Assembly (NCBI GenBank): GCA_016808115.1
Contig: JAEQBH010002433.1
Span: 1-64,000, forward strand
From: Tetrastigma voinierianum
Lineage: Eukaryota > Streptophyta > Magnoliopsida > Vitales > Vitaceae
DNA: 64,000 nt
Reading direction: 5' to 3'
The notes beneath the pieces were generated by a model. It saw nothing but the letters and a program-made list of their open reading frames with translations. It was not told the DNA's origin and did not search any database. A program made the position numbers and the translations under genes. Positions 44,360-56,951 of this stretch are shown one piece after another (position 1 is the first letter of the stretch; each line of letters starts with the position of its first letter).

Positions 44360-46400
44360 AGTAGCCATCGCTTGGAAAATAATTGGATTATGCCTTATTA
44401 TCGTAATTAACGAATGTATTATGATCATTAAGGCTACTCCGGGCAAAAATAATTAGGATTATATCCATGTAATATCGTAGTGATGAATATCCAAATTTTT
44501 TGAAATAAAGAGCCTAATACATATTTTTTCTTAATAAATAAATAAGCGATTTCATTAAAATACCCTTATTGTTTTTAAATTTGACCCTCGTATGATTTTG
44601 AAAAATATTTTATTATTTTCTTTGTAAAATAATTATTTTTAAAAATATAATATAAATACATAAAATAGAATAATGATATTTTGTCCAAAAAGTTATTTTC
44701 AGAAGATATGTTAGATTCATAAATATTGTATTATTTGGATGTCTTTAAAAGACTTTGGAAACCCAATTTCAAAGGTTTGATTGATTATTAATCTTTGGTA
44801 TGATTTTAACACAAATATCGTTTTTGTTTTCTTGTATAGGTAAATGTAATTTTAAAACATAAGGTAATTACTTGAAAATAAAAGAGATATTTTTGTCCAA
44901 AAAAAAAAAAGAGGTTTGTTAGATTCATAAATCATGTATTATTTTACATGTCTTTAAAAGACTTTGAAACCTGAAATTTGACTTAGTTATTAATTTTTCA
45001 AATGATTGATAAAATACTCTTCGTTTTCTATAAACATCATTTTTTTAAACAAAATGTATTTACATGAAATAAATAAACATTTTTATCCAAAAAAAAGACT
45101 TAAGAAAAAAACATGGGATATGATAGAATCCCAAATCTTATATTATTTGATTTTTTATCCAAATATTTCTAAATAAATTTGGAGAAGAAGATGTGGAGAG
45201 TATTCAAATCGGATTTTCCACCTATTAAAATATTAAATAATTATGAATATTCCCTCTCACTTTTTAGCAACAGCTTGCCTTTTCAATTTTGTTTGCCATT
45301 TGCCATGGTGGAGCATTGAATGTGACATTCTTTTGAGGAAGGCTTTGGTCAAGCCGTCTATGTTACATGAATGGTGGATGGAAAATGACCTCAAGTTTGG
45401 CAAGAAAATTCCTCTTTGCTAAGAAAATTCTTGTGATTAGATTTTAGTCCCATAATTTAGAAAAAAAAAACATCAGTTTAGTGGGGGTTCCAAAAAAATG
45501 TTTGAAAAGGTTGGTCCTCGTTAAAACCGGTTATTACAATTTTAAATTTTTTAAAGTTAAAATCATAATTGATGACTCTTAAAATTAAAACTTTGAGCAA
45601 TATTTCAAACTTCAGATTGCTGACTTTAAAATGATCAGGGACAAGCCGGTATAAAATCATCCTGAGTAAAAGTAAATTCACAACCTTCTAAAATCAAAGT
45701 TTAGTCCCAAAATAGTACCTTTAAAATAATAAAAAAAATACTAAAAAGAGTTAAAATAAAGCATGAAAATTGTATATTTAAAAATGTATGAAAGTTAAAA
45801 ATTATGAAGAAAATAAAAAATAAGGCTTTAAACTTTTAATAAATTAATTTTATACGTTTGCTCAAACTCATTTATTTATTTATTTCTATCAATGTTAACT
45901 AAGAAATTTAAAATACTTAAAATTTTGAGAATTTTTCTATTACCTTCACAATCGAAACCAATCATTAAAAATCATTTTCCTAAAGATTTTCTTCCTACTA
46001 CAAGACTTTCCAAGTGCCCGTAGTTCTAAGTAGTAGAGTTTTCGCAGAAAAATCAATAATCGTTTTAATCCAATGACTTAGTAGTTTATATTTAGCGGGG
46101 CATGGTGTAGGACTTGGTTTGGATTCTAATAGAATAAGTACTAAAAAATTTCATAGGGGCTATTTGCGTCCCCTTATCTCTCCTAACATCTCTGAAGACA
46201 TACCTTCTGACGTGGTAAAAAAACTGTTATAATTTTTATATAGTTTAGTAACTATTTTTCATACCAGACATGTAAGAGTGCATGTTTTAAGTTGGATAGA
46301 CATCAATTTTGGGGCGTATTGATATAAATATGGTTGGATTTGAAAGTATAAATCAACCCAAAATATTTTGGTAATTACTAATTGGATTTTAAGGATAAGT
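44360..46400. other. AT-rich intergenic DNA, no gene seen
   Basis: No recognisable coding sequence. 44700-45000 contains two similar blocks (TTAGATTCATAAAT...TTATTT...ATGTCTTTAAAAGACTTTG at about 44708 and 44917), an approximately 210-bp imperfect direct repeat. A 67-codon minus frame at 45478-45681 has no domain. Confidence 0.5.
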
Positions 46401-46401
46401 A

Positions 46402-48455
46402 ACATGATTTTGAAGTTTTATTCAGTTTTCCTGTAATTGGTACTTATGATTTTATTTTATTTTTAAATTTTTTCAAATTGTAATTCGTACATAACTTTTA
46501 GAATATGTATTTAATTAAAATCTTATAATATTATTATTATTAGTAACTTTTAGAATATATATTTAATTAAAATCTTATAATATTATTATTACCAGTAACT
46601 AATTTTGTTTTCAAATACAAAAATATTATACTTAACTAAAATTTTATAATAATATTATTATCTTTTAAATATTTAATTAAAATCTTATATATAATAATCT
46701 TATTATTAGTAACTTTTGTTTCCAGATACAAAATATTATATTTAATTAAAATTATAATATTATTATTATCTTTTAAATTTTATGGTTTTCACTTCCACAT
46801 TTGGAGCCAATCTAAATGATAAAGTTTTTTGAAACGTAAATCATAAAAGTTAAAAGAAAAAAAAAATCACTAAAAATTATGTGAAAAACAAATTATCCGT
46901 ATTTATCCTAAGAATGCTTAAAAAGAAATATTTTATTTTATTAAATTAAATTTAAATATACATATTCCTAATAATGAAGACCCTAGTCAGGATTATCTCC
47001 AAATTAAATATTTAAATTATCGTCAAAAAAAGTAAATTATCTTTAATAATTATTAATATTATTATCATTAAAAGAAATATGTTATATTTCACAAGCCCTA
47101 GTTTCTTTTTCAATGCCTTCTCCAAAATACGTGATAAACGAGTATCAGGTTTCGTCTTTACAAACCAGATGTCAAGTCTCTCACAAATGCTTTTAGGTTA
47201 GTTTTATTAAATTTTTTTGTTTCGCTTTTAAAAGTCGATTATTATTTCGCAGCAAGCTTTGATTTGAAGACATTATCTTTTTTTTTTGCTCATTCCGCTC
47301 CACTTTCATAAAAAACATTGTTTCATAAAGACATGATGATACTTTATTAATTACCATTATTTACATGATTTGAAGTTTTTATTCACTTTTCCTAAAATTC
47401 AATACATGACTTGATTTTTTATATGACAATGACAAGGAGGCATTGTAATTGGTCCTTATGATTTTATTTTATATTTGAATTTTTTCAAATTGTAATTAGT
47501 ACGTAACTTTCAGAATATATATTTAATTAAAATCTTATAATATTATTATTATCAGTAACTTTTAGAATATATATTTAATTAAAATCTTATAATATTATTA
47601 TTACCAAGAATCACTTGTTTTCAAATATATAAATATTATACTTAATTAAAATTTTATAATAATATATTATCTTTAAATATTTAATTAAAATCTTATAATA
47701 ATCTTACATAGGTAACTTTTGTTTTCAAATACAAAATATTATATTTAATTAAAATTATAATATTATTATTATCTTTAAATTTTATGGTTTTCTTACTCCA
47801 TTTAAGTTTCACCCAAATCATAAAAGTTTTTTGGAACTTAAATCATAAAAGCAAAAGCAAAGAAAAAAATTCAATAAAAATTACGTGAAAACAAATAACC
47901 TTATTTATCCTAAGAATGCTTAAAAATTAAAATTTTTTTATTAAATTAAATTTAAATATACATATTCGTAATAATGAAGGCCCTAGTTTAGATTATCTCT
48001 AAATTAAAGATTTAAATTATCACTCTTCTTCAAAGAAACTAAATTATCTTTAATAATTTATTAATATTATTATCATTAAAGAAATATAAATATATTAATA
48101 AGCCCTAGTTTCCTTTTCAATGCCTCTCCTCCAAAATACGTACAAACTAGTATTGTATGTTTGGTCTTCTTTGAGAAACTAGAAAATAGTTTAAGTCTCA
48201 CAGTTGTTTTTAGGTTAGTTTTATTTACTTGTCATTTTTAGAAGTGATTATTATTTCTGCAAAGAAGTTTTGATTTAAAAGAAATTTTTGTTTTATGAAA
48301 GAGCATGATTAACATGAAACAAGCCAGAAAGACCGTCGAATTCCTCAGACAAGATACACTATAATATCTTTTTTTTATTCATTCTGTTGCACTTTCATAA
48401 AACATTGTTTCATAAAGACATGCGAGGATACTTATTAAATTATCACTATTTAATA
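46402..48455. repeat. Tandem duplication of a ~1-kb AT-rich unit
   Basis: Unit 1 (46402-47362) and unit 2 (47363-about 48455) share, in order: ACATGATTTTGAAG, TGTAATTGGT(A/C)CTTATGA, an internal array of TTAATTAAAATCTTATAA plus (TAT)n, TATGGTTTTC, CCTAAGAATGCTTAAAAA, TAATGAAG(A/G)CCCTAG, AAGCCCTAGTTTC, CAAAATACGT, TTTTAGGTTAGTTTTATT and CATTGTTTCATAAAGACATG. Unit 2 has extra bases near 47385-47440 and 48285-48355. Neither unit encodes a protein. It resembles no element I know. Confidence 0.8.
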
Positions 48456-49511
48456 TATTTATCTTACGTTTTTGTGATGAACACTATTGGTTTATCGCTT
48501 CCTCGTCAAACTTTCTTCGATCCGTATTCCAAAAACTTTATATACTAATAAATAATTTCGATTACTGAATGCTATCATTATGGGTTATTGGAGGGTGGTC
48601 ATTGTCCTTCTTGGGAAAAGATTAGTTCCTTGTTGATTGTTATATGTTTTTAACCAATAGCCACAATGGACATGCAAAAATAATGATAAACATTATGTAA
48701 AGTTGACTTCCTAGCAAACATTATATATTCCAAAGAAGCACACTTGTTGGTAAAGAAATTACCTTTTAAACCAACATGCATCTTTAGATGTTATTACTCA
48801 ATACATATAGGATTCAAGGCGACCTAGAATTGGGTTTTGAATTTTTTAATATATTAACTTAATTTTCCTAAAATTCTCGGATATTTTAACTAATTTTAAT
48901 GGATCATTGATATTCTTTGATCTATAAAGAGTATTCAAAAAGTGCAAGTTGTGCTAATGTTTTTCCAATTCCAAATCATTATAAGTAGTGAAATAAATTT
49001 TGTTTTCTATTCTTATCATCTTACTTAATTTTTTTCTTCCTCCAATATAATACTCAACCTCAATAATTTTGATCTCCATTGAAGCATTTATTTGGTGGTG
49101 AATATGATTAATTGTCATTTTTATCTTTTGAGTGTTAGAAAATATTTGCCTCTTTATACTAGTAAAGATGTTCTTATAGATTTGAACATGGGACAAATTA
49201 TCTTGCAATTTTTCTCAAGAATTTTGTAGCAATGAGTTGTAAACTCCAAATGCATCATTCTAAATGTATTATAAAAACTTAAATGTTTTTTTTTGTTTCC
49301 TTTTATTTAGGTTGTCTTTTAAATTAAATTAATTTTTTCCCACTACTTCAATATTATTTGAGTTATATAATAATATTATGTCCATGACTTATTCACCATT
49401 TGAAAGAAATCATATGGATTATCTCAAATCTATAATCTCAACTAGTTGTCATATTATTGTATCATATTATATTGTAAAGCGAAATTACATGGCTCCTAAG
49501 CAGATCAATCT
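48456..49511. other. AT-rich DNA with one unassigned minus frame
   Basis: 48954-49208 (minus) is open for 84 codons (MQDNLSHVQIYKNIFTSIKR at the start; lysine/isoleucine-rich). I do not recognise it. It has AT-rich codon use like its surroundings, and may be chance or the end of a decayed transposase. Confidence 0.3.
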
Positions 49512-49516
49512 ATCAC

Positions 49517-50767
49517 CCGATGCGTAAACGAGGTGTATAAAATATACGCCTATATAGCAAGTGCACGCTGCCGCCCCAAGTAGTATGTACGCGTGGTACG
49601 TATATTTCCATCCACAAGGACAGTGTGTATCGACTACAAATGCTTCCGCTTTTGTATTAATATCTCAAAGATGACCTTTAGAGGGAATTCAAATATGTAA
49701 AGATTACCTAAACTATCGGGACCAATTAAAGTATTTGGTTTTTGAAGCCTGTGTTATATCTCCCCTGGCCATTTTTAATGGATTATTTCTTAAAAATATT
49801 ATTATTCAATGTATTTACAATTTGTCAATGGCGAGGTGATCTTACTTACGAGATATCCTCTCTCGAGGTATATCCGCCTATCTCGTGAATAGATTTGAGT
49901 ATATCTCTATCTCAATTCAGTATTCCGAGATGCTTAAACGTTCTAACCCCAAGTGCCACCTTCGGGATCTATCTCTATTTACCGATTCAACTCGGGCTGG
50001 TCGTGCTCTACCCGCATCCCTGAAACCTCATCTCGAATCTCTGATTCTAGTGTGATTATAAAGCACGTCGCGACATTATCATATACTCTCAACTACGTAA
50101 AATGTAGAGCGTGATGTAACAAATCGATAAACAACCGAATAATATAAAAGATCAAACTTTTAATCCATCAACATACAGACAGGTTCAATATAAACCCTAA
50201 ATAAATCTAGAACATAACGAGTGAAAAGATCAAATGTTCAAGAGTTAAAAACATAATTCTAATATCCGTAATAAGAAATGCACAAATCCTCTCGCACTTC
50301 CTCGAAGTCTGTCACTTTGCTCGAATTCGCGGTCTTTGTTCGCAGCCCCGATCTCCCTCGATTTCCTCGAGCCCCATTTTCGCTTTTAATGGCGAGGGCA
50401 GATCTCGCGTCGACGTCGCTGACGCCGCAACGTCAGCGGGTTGAGACGTCGCGATCGCTGAGATCGTCACGACGCTGAGACGTCGCGACGCTTCCACTAG
50501 TTGACTTTGCATTGTCGACCACGCCGTGACATCACGTCAGCGGCGGACGTCGCGACGCTGGAACGCCGCGACAAGTGACCCACTTTCTACTAGTCCCCAT
50601 TGCTCCAAAAATGCTTCCAAGAGCTGCTCTTTTCGCTCCAATGTACCTGCACCCAAACCAGACACCAAATCAGGAATCTAGCTACAAAAACTATAAAATT
50701 ACTATAAAATAAACGTGAAAATGAAAGACCGACGCGAGTATAATATGAGTGTTTTAGGCACTCATCA
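49517..50767 (-). mobile_element. Athila-2 3' LTR (1251 bp)
   Basis: This is collinear with 56952-57997: TGTATAAAATATACGCC, GGCGAGGTGATCTTACTTAC, CGAGATGCTTAAACG, AACAAATCGATAAACAAC and the terminal TATGAGTGTTTTAGGCACTC. About 200 bp (49610-49825) is present here and missing from the other copy. A GC-rich block (50398-50580) is built of CGTCGCGACG-like units. The LTR ends ACTCATCA at 50767, followed by the polypurine tract. Confidence 0.87.
50398..50580. repeat. GC-rich CGTCGCGACG-type repeats in Athila-2 3' LTR
   Basis: This block contains many short self-complementary units (GACGTCGCGA, GTCGCGACG, CGCTGAGACG). Counterparts are at 57605-57805 in the 5' LTR and at 53760-54015 inside the element. 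It contrasts sharply with AT-rich surroundings. Confidence 0.8.
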
Positions 50768-50780
50768 CACCCCCAAACTG
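50768..50780 (-). promoter_or_regulatory. Athila-2 polypurine tract
   Basis: The minus strand reads CAGTTTGGGGGTG, directly followed by the LTR start TGATGAGTGCC. A second, longer match (CTCAAGTTTGGGGGTGTCG) lies at 51061-51079. Confidence 0.8.
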
Positions 50781-51865
50781 CTTTCATTGTCCTCAAGCAA
50801 GAATCGACTCTAAATGTGACACACACACGACATACCCAAGACTAACACTAGCGCAAATACAGACACGCCGAAAAATAGGATCAATTTCGACTCGACCACA
50901 CCGCCGCTATGTTGCTCGGGTTCACAAATGCATACGTATATTCGATCAAAATTCTATTGAAATAGAAGTGACTAGTGCATCAAATCCCATGATATTCAAT
51001 AGCCTTTCCCAAAGCCCCTATGTGCTTATAATGAATGACCTCCAGTATATGTCTAGGTTCCGACACCCCCAAACTTGAGCTCAACTCACCTATTTGGAAG
51101 AAGCTAACTAGAAAAGGATAGGAACGCACCCATTTTATTCGTGACCAAATACCTAGAAATTTCCTATGTACCTAAAATAAATGGAAGAAAACCTAGTGCC
51201 AAGAAGTTTTAGCCGAGCTGCTCCATAATGGGATCCATCTATGACTCCCCACCAAATGGGTTAAGGCACCGTGCATTAAATTCCCCTTCAACTTCACACC
51301 CGAACACTCAACCAAAACTCGAGGGCCCCAGTCAAGGTGGAATGATCCACTCATTCCATGTAGCGGGGCATGAAGTCAATGACTCCGACCATTGCTCGTG
51401 GCATTAGGCTTTGACAGCCCTTCGTGATCGTGGCCCTGGATTCCGATCGACGATCTCGCTTATTCTTGGCGCAGATACCTATTTTTGCCATTTGTCTTTT
51501 CTTTTTCACTTTTTCTATCAAGCTAGATTTTCTCTTTGTTCGGGGCCTGACATGGCAATCCTCTTTTAATATCGGGTGTCCCATCACTTAAATGGTTCGA
51601 GTCTCCTGCTGTTACCGAACTACGCTGGTCGGTCTGCGCCTATGCATGCTCAAGGTCACAAGGTGTGAGTGTGATAAATTTTCGAGAACTGGTGTTCGAC
51701 TACTCGTGATCGTTCACTAACCCTTTCCATCTATTCAACCTACTACGAGCATCAAAATTAGTTTGTATGCATTTGAACATTCATAGCACCGTGGAATTCA
51801 CCAAAAGTGATCCTCAATTTTTAACATGGCACACAAACACGCAATTATTACATATAAGGTCAGAC
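50781..51865 (-). mobile_element. Athila-2 3' noncoding region
   Basis: It holds the second polypurine-like string (51061-51079) and ATGACTCCCCACCAA at 51241, like Athila-1 near 4081. Two short frames (for example 51351-51587 minus, lysine-rich) have no domain. No gene supported. Confidence 0.55.
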
Positions 51866-53351
51866 CTAACACAAATGCAAACGAACCACAATACGACTCG
51901 GGATAAGTCGGACTAAACATGAACTAAATAGAAACACAACTATGCCGAACAAAATAAAAGCACTATAAAAACAAAAGCAATTATAAAACACTAAAAACAA
52001 AACATAATTCAAGAAATAAAATAAAACACGATCACCACACCCTCCCCCAAATAAAAATACCAAAGGTCCCACCCCGGCAAGGAAATAAATAAGTAGAGCG
52101 GCGGGACTCCTCAGATCACCGCGGGCGGGTGGGCGGGAGGCCGATGAAAGGCAAGGAGCCGGGCGACCCTGGGCCCGCAAGGACCGCTCGCCGGCCGCAA
52201 AATGGTGGCCTGGCTCGGGGCCGCACCGCACGCATATCCGCAGACCGGGAGGGGCCCCATGTCCCGTGTGACGAGGGACGCTGCTCCCGGCCGTCTCATC
52301 CTGCACGCGCCAAAGCGCCGCGGAGAGCACCGGTCCTCAAGGTCCGGGAAGTGACCGGAGGAGCCGCCGCCGTGGCCGCCAGCGGAGGTGGAGGCGGCCG
52401 ACGTGATCGCCAATGTCTCCCCTGATCGCCCATGATCCAAAACGAGCCCGATAAAGCTCGTCCCGTCCGAGGGCTCATGACCCGAATCGTAGCTCCCCAG
52501 CCGCGGACACTGTGTGCGTCTCCGCTGATAGATATGGCTTCTTTGATTGCGGGAAGGCATCGTTGTCAGTCTGGCACCTCTCATTTGCTCGCATGCCAAA
52601 GATCGTAGCGGTGTCCCAGTTCATTCGCATCCCTGCTATGGAGGATGGCATCCTCGATAACCCCGCCCAACATCGAAGGGTATACCCCGTGAAGATGGCA
52701 TATTGAGCACCGCCGTTGCGCCATTTCACACACGTTCGCCGTCTAACGAGACGACGTGATGGAAGCGCTGGTGCTAGACTCGGGAATGAAGGCCAAATGC
52801 TCGGGCCTTGAAATCGACCGCATGACCCGCACTATTGATTTTCCACTCACCCCTAATTCATCGGGTCAATACGCGTATAATCTCGTGGTAGTCGTAGTCT
52901 CGCGAGCCGATCGAATCCGCTCCGAAGGGACATGCTCTAGACTCAGACAACTATTGATCGACCGCACCGAAGTCGACCATCACGCCCGCGACCTCGACTT
53001 CTTCAAGACACGGGATGCGAGATTGGCGTAGAACTCGCCAGCGCACCACACTCATCGCCGGGCCGATGAGGTGGTCGCACGGCACGCCTATCCCTTGTAC
53101 AAGAATTGTCTCGCTTAAGAAGTCATCTGGGTGGTGAAACCCTTCTCCTCACGGTAAGGATCTGCTTGCAACGATTTCGCCAAACCGATAAGCCAAGACT
53201 CGACCACAAATCGCGTGACATCGTAGCGTAGTGGGAGCTCGTCCGGCCGACTCGCCAGTGTGCACGCTCTCGCGTACATTACCGCAGGGTTCAGACGTAA
53301 GTGGTGATAGTACCACTGACCTAGACAAAAACACAAACACCTAGTGGTCAA
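51866..53351 (-). pseudogene. Athila-2 3' ORF (plant retrotransposon protein, env position), broken
   Basis: Minus-strand pieces form one broken gene. 53115-53351 contains WYYHHLRLNPAVM. About 53037-52900 includes GEFYANLASRVLKKSRSRA, an EFYANL motif typical of the putative plant transposon protein domain found in Athila 3' ORFs. 52475-52729 has FTGYTLRCWAGLSRMPS. A GC-rich, Arg/Pro/Ala-rich part covers 52600-52110, and the C-terminal part ends near 51866 with a hydrophobic stretch. That stretch (FLAGVGPLVFLFGGG and onward) is Phe/Leu-rich and could look membrane-spanning, but it lies in frame-shifted sequence, so I do not claim it. Function unknown. Confidence 0.55.
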
Positions 53352-54550
53352 TACAAGAAATCGAAACTAACTAATTTCCTAACGGCTCAAACACCTTAAT
53401 AAACCTTAGTGAACCGAAATGGGCACCTACCAAACCTCTGTAATTCACAAAAAAACAAAGGAACCATGTGACTCACTGCACTCCAAGCTGTGAGTCGAGT
53501 ACCACGCGGGTGGAAATGCCACCATGACCCAAAACCTACCAAGAGGGGTGACCAAAGAGGTACACTAGTGGTCTGGGTGAGTTGTTTATATTCCTAATTG
53601 TAGGAAAGGGAGCTCCGATATGTACGGTGCACGACGGTGCGCGTAGGTGCTAGTGGTTTCAAAAGTGGAGAGGTGTGCAGAAGGGCCAAAATGAACAATT
53701 TTTCGCCTTAAACTGTGGCGACGTCACATCGCTGGTCACTCGCGACGCGATAGAGCTCACTAGCGACGCCGACGCTGGAGGCAACGTCGCTGTACGACGC
53801 AGTGGATTTTAAACCATGCCGCGACGGTTGAACTTCACCGCCGCGACGCGACAAAGACATGTAAACGACGCCGCGACGCGGAATCCCACGCCGCGACCCT
53901 GACAGAGAGCACGTAAAATGACGCCGCTGGACAGAAATCCCATCGCCGCGACGTGACAGAGACATGAAAATGACGTCGCGACGTGAGAAACCCACGCCGC
54001 GACGCGACGTGTAGGATCTATGAATCGCTGATAACAGCACATTGATGATCTCTTGATCAGAAAACCCTCTCCACTAGTACTTCGTGGACTTTATGGCCTC
54101 AGAATGCACCTCTGAACTAATCTTCCCACTAGCGCATTCGCGCTCAAAATTGAACAAACAAGTAGAAACACGACACGAGAAAGCTAGAACCCTATATCGC
54201 TGAAAATAAACAATAGAAATTTGAATCCAAGAAAAGGAAAAGTTTACAAACACTTGTTGCTCTCCCAAGAAGCAAAGGATATAAATGAATGTCAGTACTG
54301 ACGACTCGAATCTCAACGTGATATGCTTAGGAAGAACCTGGGAATGCTTTATGCATCTCCCTATAATGCTCGCACCCTAATGCTCAAGGTGGGTAATATT
54401 CTGATCATGCCCTCGCCCCTTCCTTGTCTTTCTTCTATGCAACAAAGCATTATCCCCCGGGCTTTTCAGATCCTCTCGCAACATCTCCGTGTACCGAGGT
54501 TCCGAGATATCTTCATTTGGTCATTACCTGATGCTCCATAGTCGAATACA
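53352..54550 (-). mobile_element. Athila-2 region where pol would be; no RT or integrase
   Basis: Between the 3' ORF and protease lie about 1.2 kb with no RT, RNase H or integrase motif in any of six frames. 53708-54040 is open on the minus strand but encodes only a repeat (SRRG-type) from the GC-rich array. 54074-54316 minus and 54323-54541 plus frames have no known domain. Confidence 0.55.
53760..54015. repeat. GC-rich tandem repeat of CGCCGCGACGCGAC-type units
   Basis: Units of about 30-35 bp combine CGCCGCGACG(C/T)GAC with GACAAAGACATG or CAGAGACATGAAAATGA. At least five imperfect units occur. The CGCGACG core is the same as that in the element's LTRs. Confidence 0.75.
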
Positions 54551-54940
54551 TGGAAAGTGATCTCGTTCTCAGACTCTCACTCAGTTCACCTTCTTGCACA
54601 TTGATTCGAGCTTTCCCGATCAGAAGGGTCTACCCAAGATGATGGAACGAGTCGCCTTCCTCCATGTCCAAAATGACGAAGTCTGCTGGAAGGACAAATT
54701 TACCAACTTTGACTAGGACATTTTCGACATACTCGAGGATTGCATTACTCCGCCCGTAAGTCATAGTCGATCAGAGTTGATTTTGGTTCCCCAACTTTAA
54801 TTTTTAAACATCGAAGTGGCATCAAGCTGAGGTTTGTCTTGTCACACGTATTTTTCCGTGATACCCGATTCCCTATGGAAAACTGCATAGAAAAGCTACC
54901 CTGATCTGCCTTGGGAAGCTTTTCACAGGATGGCACCAGC
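54551..54940 (-). pseudogene. Athila-2 protease remnant
   Basis: 54745-54936 (minus) carries KADQGSFSMQFSIGN, NLSLMPLRCLKIKVGEPK, corresponding to LKDPGSFTIPCSIGN and INLMPLSVFKKLGVGEP in Athila proteases. The next part (about 54740-54560) gives VENVLVKVGKFVLPADFVIL and DMEEGDS, ending with INVQEGEL, the usual protease C-terminus. The catalytic D-L-G-A motif before INLMP is replaced by CDKTN, so the active-site Asp is followed by an altered sequence. A frameshift and stop separate the two halves. Confidence 0.8.
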
Positions 54941-55079
54941 CTCGCTTAAGGCGATGGTCCCATACTCTTCCACTTTCTTCTTACTCAAGCAAGATCTTTT
55001 CATGAATTTCACATAACTCGGGCATATTCTAATGCTTCCAAAAAGGGTATGTTAATATGTAGTTTCTCAAGATATCAAG

Positions 55080-56800
55080 AAACTTTACGAACCGCTTCTC
55101 TAACTTACCTTTCTTCAATCTGGGATACACGGAATATGTTCGGGCAGTTCATCCATTTTTAACTGTTGTCTCATCCCCCAACTCATTGTCTCGACCGTCA
55201 GATTCTCTTTCGCTTGTATCCGGTCTCGAAATGACCGACCATGCCCCTTATTTTCTACCAGATTAACGTCATGCCCCAAGTTTTCCAATTTCTCTTCCAC
55301 TCCTGGGGAGGATGGCCTCGCGAATACTCTTTTCCTTCGCCTGGGAGCATCAATTACTGCAATGATTCCACGTTTCTCTCGCTACCAGATTGCCATTGGG
55401 CCCCATTTCAACCTCCAAATTTCTCAATCGTGCCATTGACACTAACTGGTTGCTCGGCTGGCCGCATATTCGCCTTGGTCTCATTCATGAAGGCAGTGGG
55501 AGGTCGCAAAGATTGCGCAAGGGCTGTTTCTAAGTCCATCTTTTCTCGAGGTGGCTCACTATCTCTGCTTCGACTACAAGATATTGCTCCCCGACTATTC
55601 CTCCATCCATACCCTCGACTGGGTTCGACCGTTTCGATTATTATTACGCCACCTCGCCTTGATTTTGATTCTCGGGAGCAATTGCTTCCATACTGCCCCG
55701 CTGGCTGTGTTGATTGATCAACTCTGACACGTATCAGCTCTGCTTTCATCGTTAGTTCCCCGACCACACTCGCGGCCGTCAGGTCGCCTACCACGTAATT
55801 CACATAACTCCCATGGCTCACCTGATCGCGTCATGGCTCGCCGCCTATTCAATCGCTTAGTCACCACACATGATTCGTACCGCATTGTTGAGGACCTCAT
55901 TATCTGTGCCACCCACCGCGTTCACTGGTGTAGCCTTCTCTCTAGGCCACTGATTAGTGTTAGTCGCAGCATCTTCTAAGATTTCATAGGCTTGGTCTGT
56001 GGTTTTCTTCATCAGTGCTCCTCCAACTGAGGCATCAATAATCGTTTGGGGCTTGCATTTCTGCATCATTATGTATGTGACTTTACATCCATCTCGTCAC
56101 GGCGGGCGTAGCACTTCCGCAATACCCGTGAAATCGTCCCATGCTTCTCGCTGTAGTTCTCCCCAATTATCCAAACGCCGATCTCGCACGTCGGCAATTT
56201 TCAAAGCGCGGAAGAACTTGGTCGAATTTTCGTGACTAAGTCATTCCACGAGGTAAATGGAACTGGGTGGTTTCACCGGGGTTAGCCAATGTTCGCTCTA
56301 TCCCCGAGTGAAAGTGGGAACAACCAACCCAGAGCTTCTTCAAGAACCCTCATTGTATTTCTGATAGTATCGCAAACTTCGAGGAAGTTAGTCAAATGCA
56401 TATTCGGGTTCTCATGGGGTAGTCCATGGAATAAGATATTTTGAAGCATCTCAGATCGCGGATCGACTTCAATTCAAATTGTTCGTTTGAATGTGGTCGC
56501 CCGATAAATTGTCAACAGCTGCGGTAATACGAACTCTCATCTAATAGCATGAAAGCGATCACTGGGTCAGATAAATGGTCCTGGTGCTTCGATTCTTCCG
56601 TGATTCCCAATTCGGCCTCTCTGTGTCTCGGCCCGTTTCCAATGCCAAGATTTTGTTCTTCGTTTTCCATGACTACTGGATTTCTTAACTGCTATGTTCT
56701 CTCGGTTTCCTACGCACCGCGTAAGTCTTTCTCTGTCTCTGGATCAAACAGTGTCAAGTTATTTTGATCTCGATGTCGCATGTACTTACCGAACCTATAC
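55080..56800 (-). pseudogene. Athila-2 gag, frameshifted
   Basis: The start region (about 56790-56700) reads MRHRDQNNLTLFDPETEKDL, matching the LFDPEIE.T.R N-terminus of Athila gag. The middle (56230-56100) gives TKFFRALKIADVRDR in a shifted frame. 55857-56069 is clear: TIIDASVGGALMKKTTDQAY, EILEDAATNTNQWPREKA, matching the DAAAGGALM.KT..EAYELLE.MA.N..QW block. 55408-55500 shows PTAFMNETKANMR and SVNGTIEKFG, matching the coiled region before the zinc knuckle. No CCHC seen. Confidence 0.82.
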
Positions 56801-56951
56801 CGCAATAACACACGAGCCAACAAAACCAAATTACTAAAGACTTGTAAAATAAACAAAAGTAAAGAAAATTTCAGAGTAATATCTATTCACTAATTTCTAT
56901 CAATCTAAACTCCTGTCACTCCTAAGAATCCGCGCTCTTTAAAAAACTTCA
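56801..56951 (-). promoter_or_regulatory. Athila-2 leader and degraded primer binding site
   Basis: The minus strand after the LTR reads AAGAGCGCGGATTCTTAGGAG, a weak match to the Asp-tRNA-type site. The position is right; the identity is low. Confidence 0.35.

Noticed and set aside
45998..46015. CTACTACAAGACTTTCC as a possible CACTA 5' terminus
   Set aside because: It lacks the CACTACAAGAAA form and is not followed by subterminal repeats.
51866..52599. Several overlapping long frames on both strands
   Set aside because: The GC-rich part of the Athila-2 3' ORF keeps most frames open. Only the minus-strand reading in order with EFYANL is retained.
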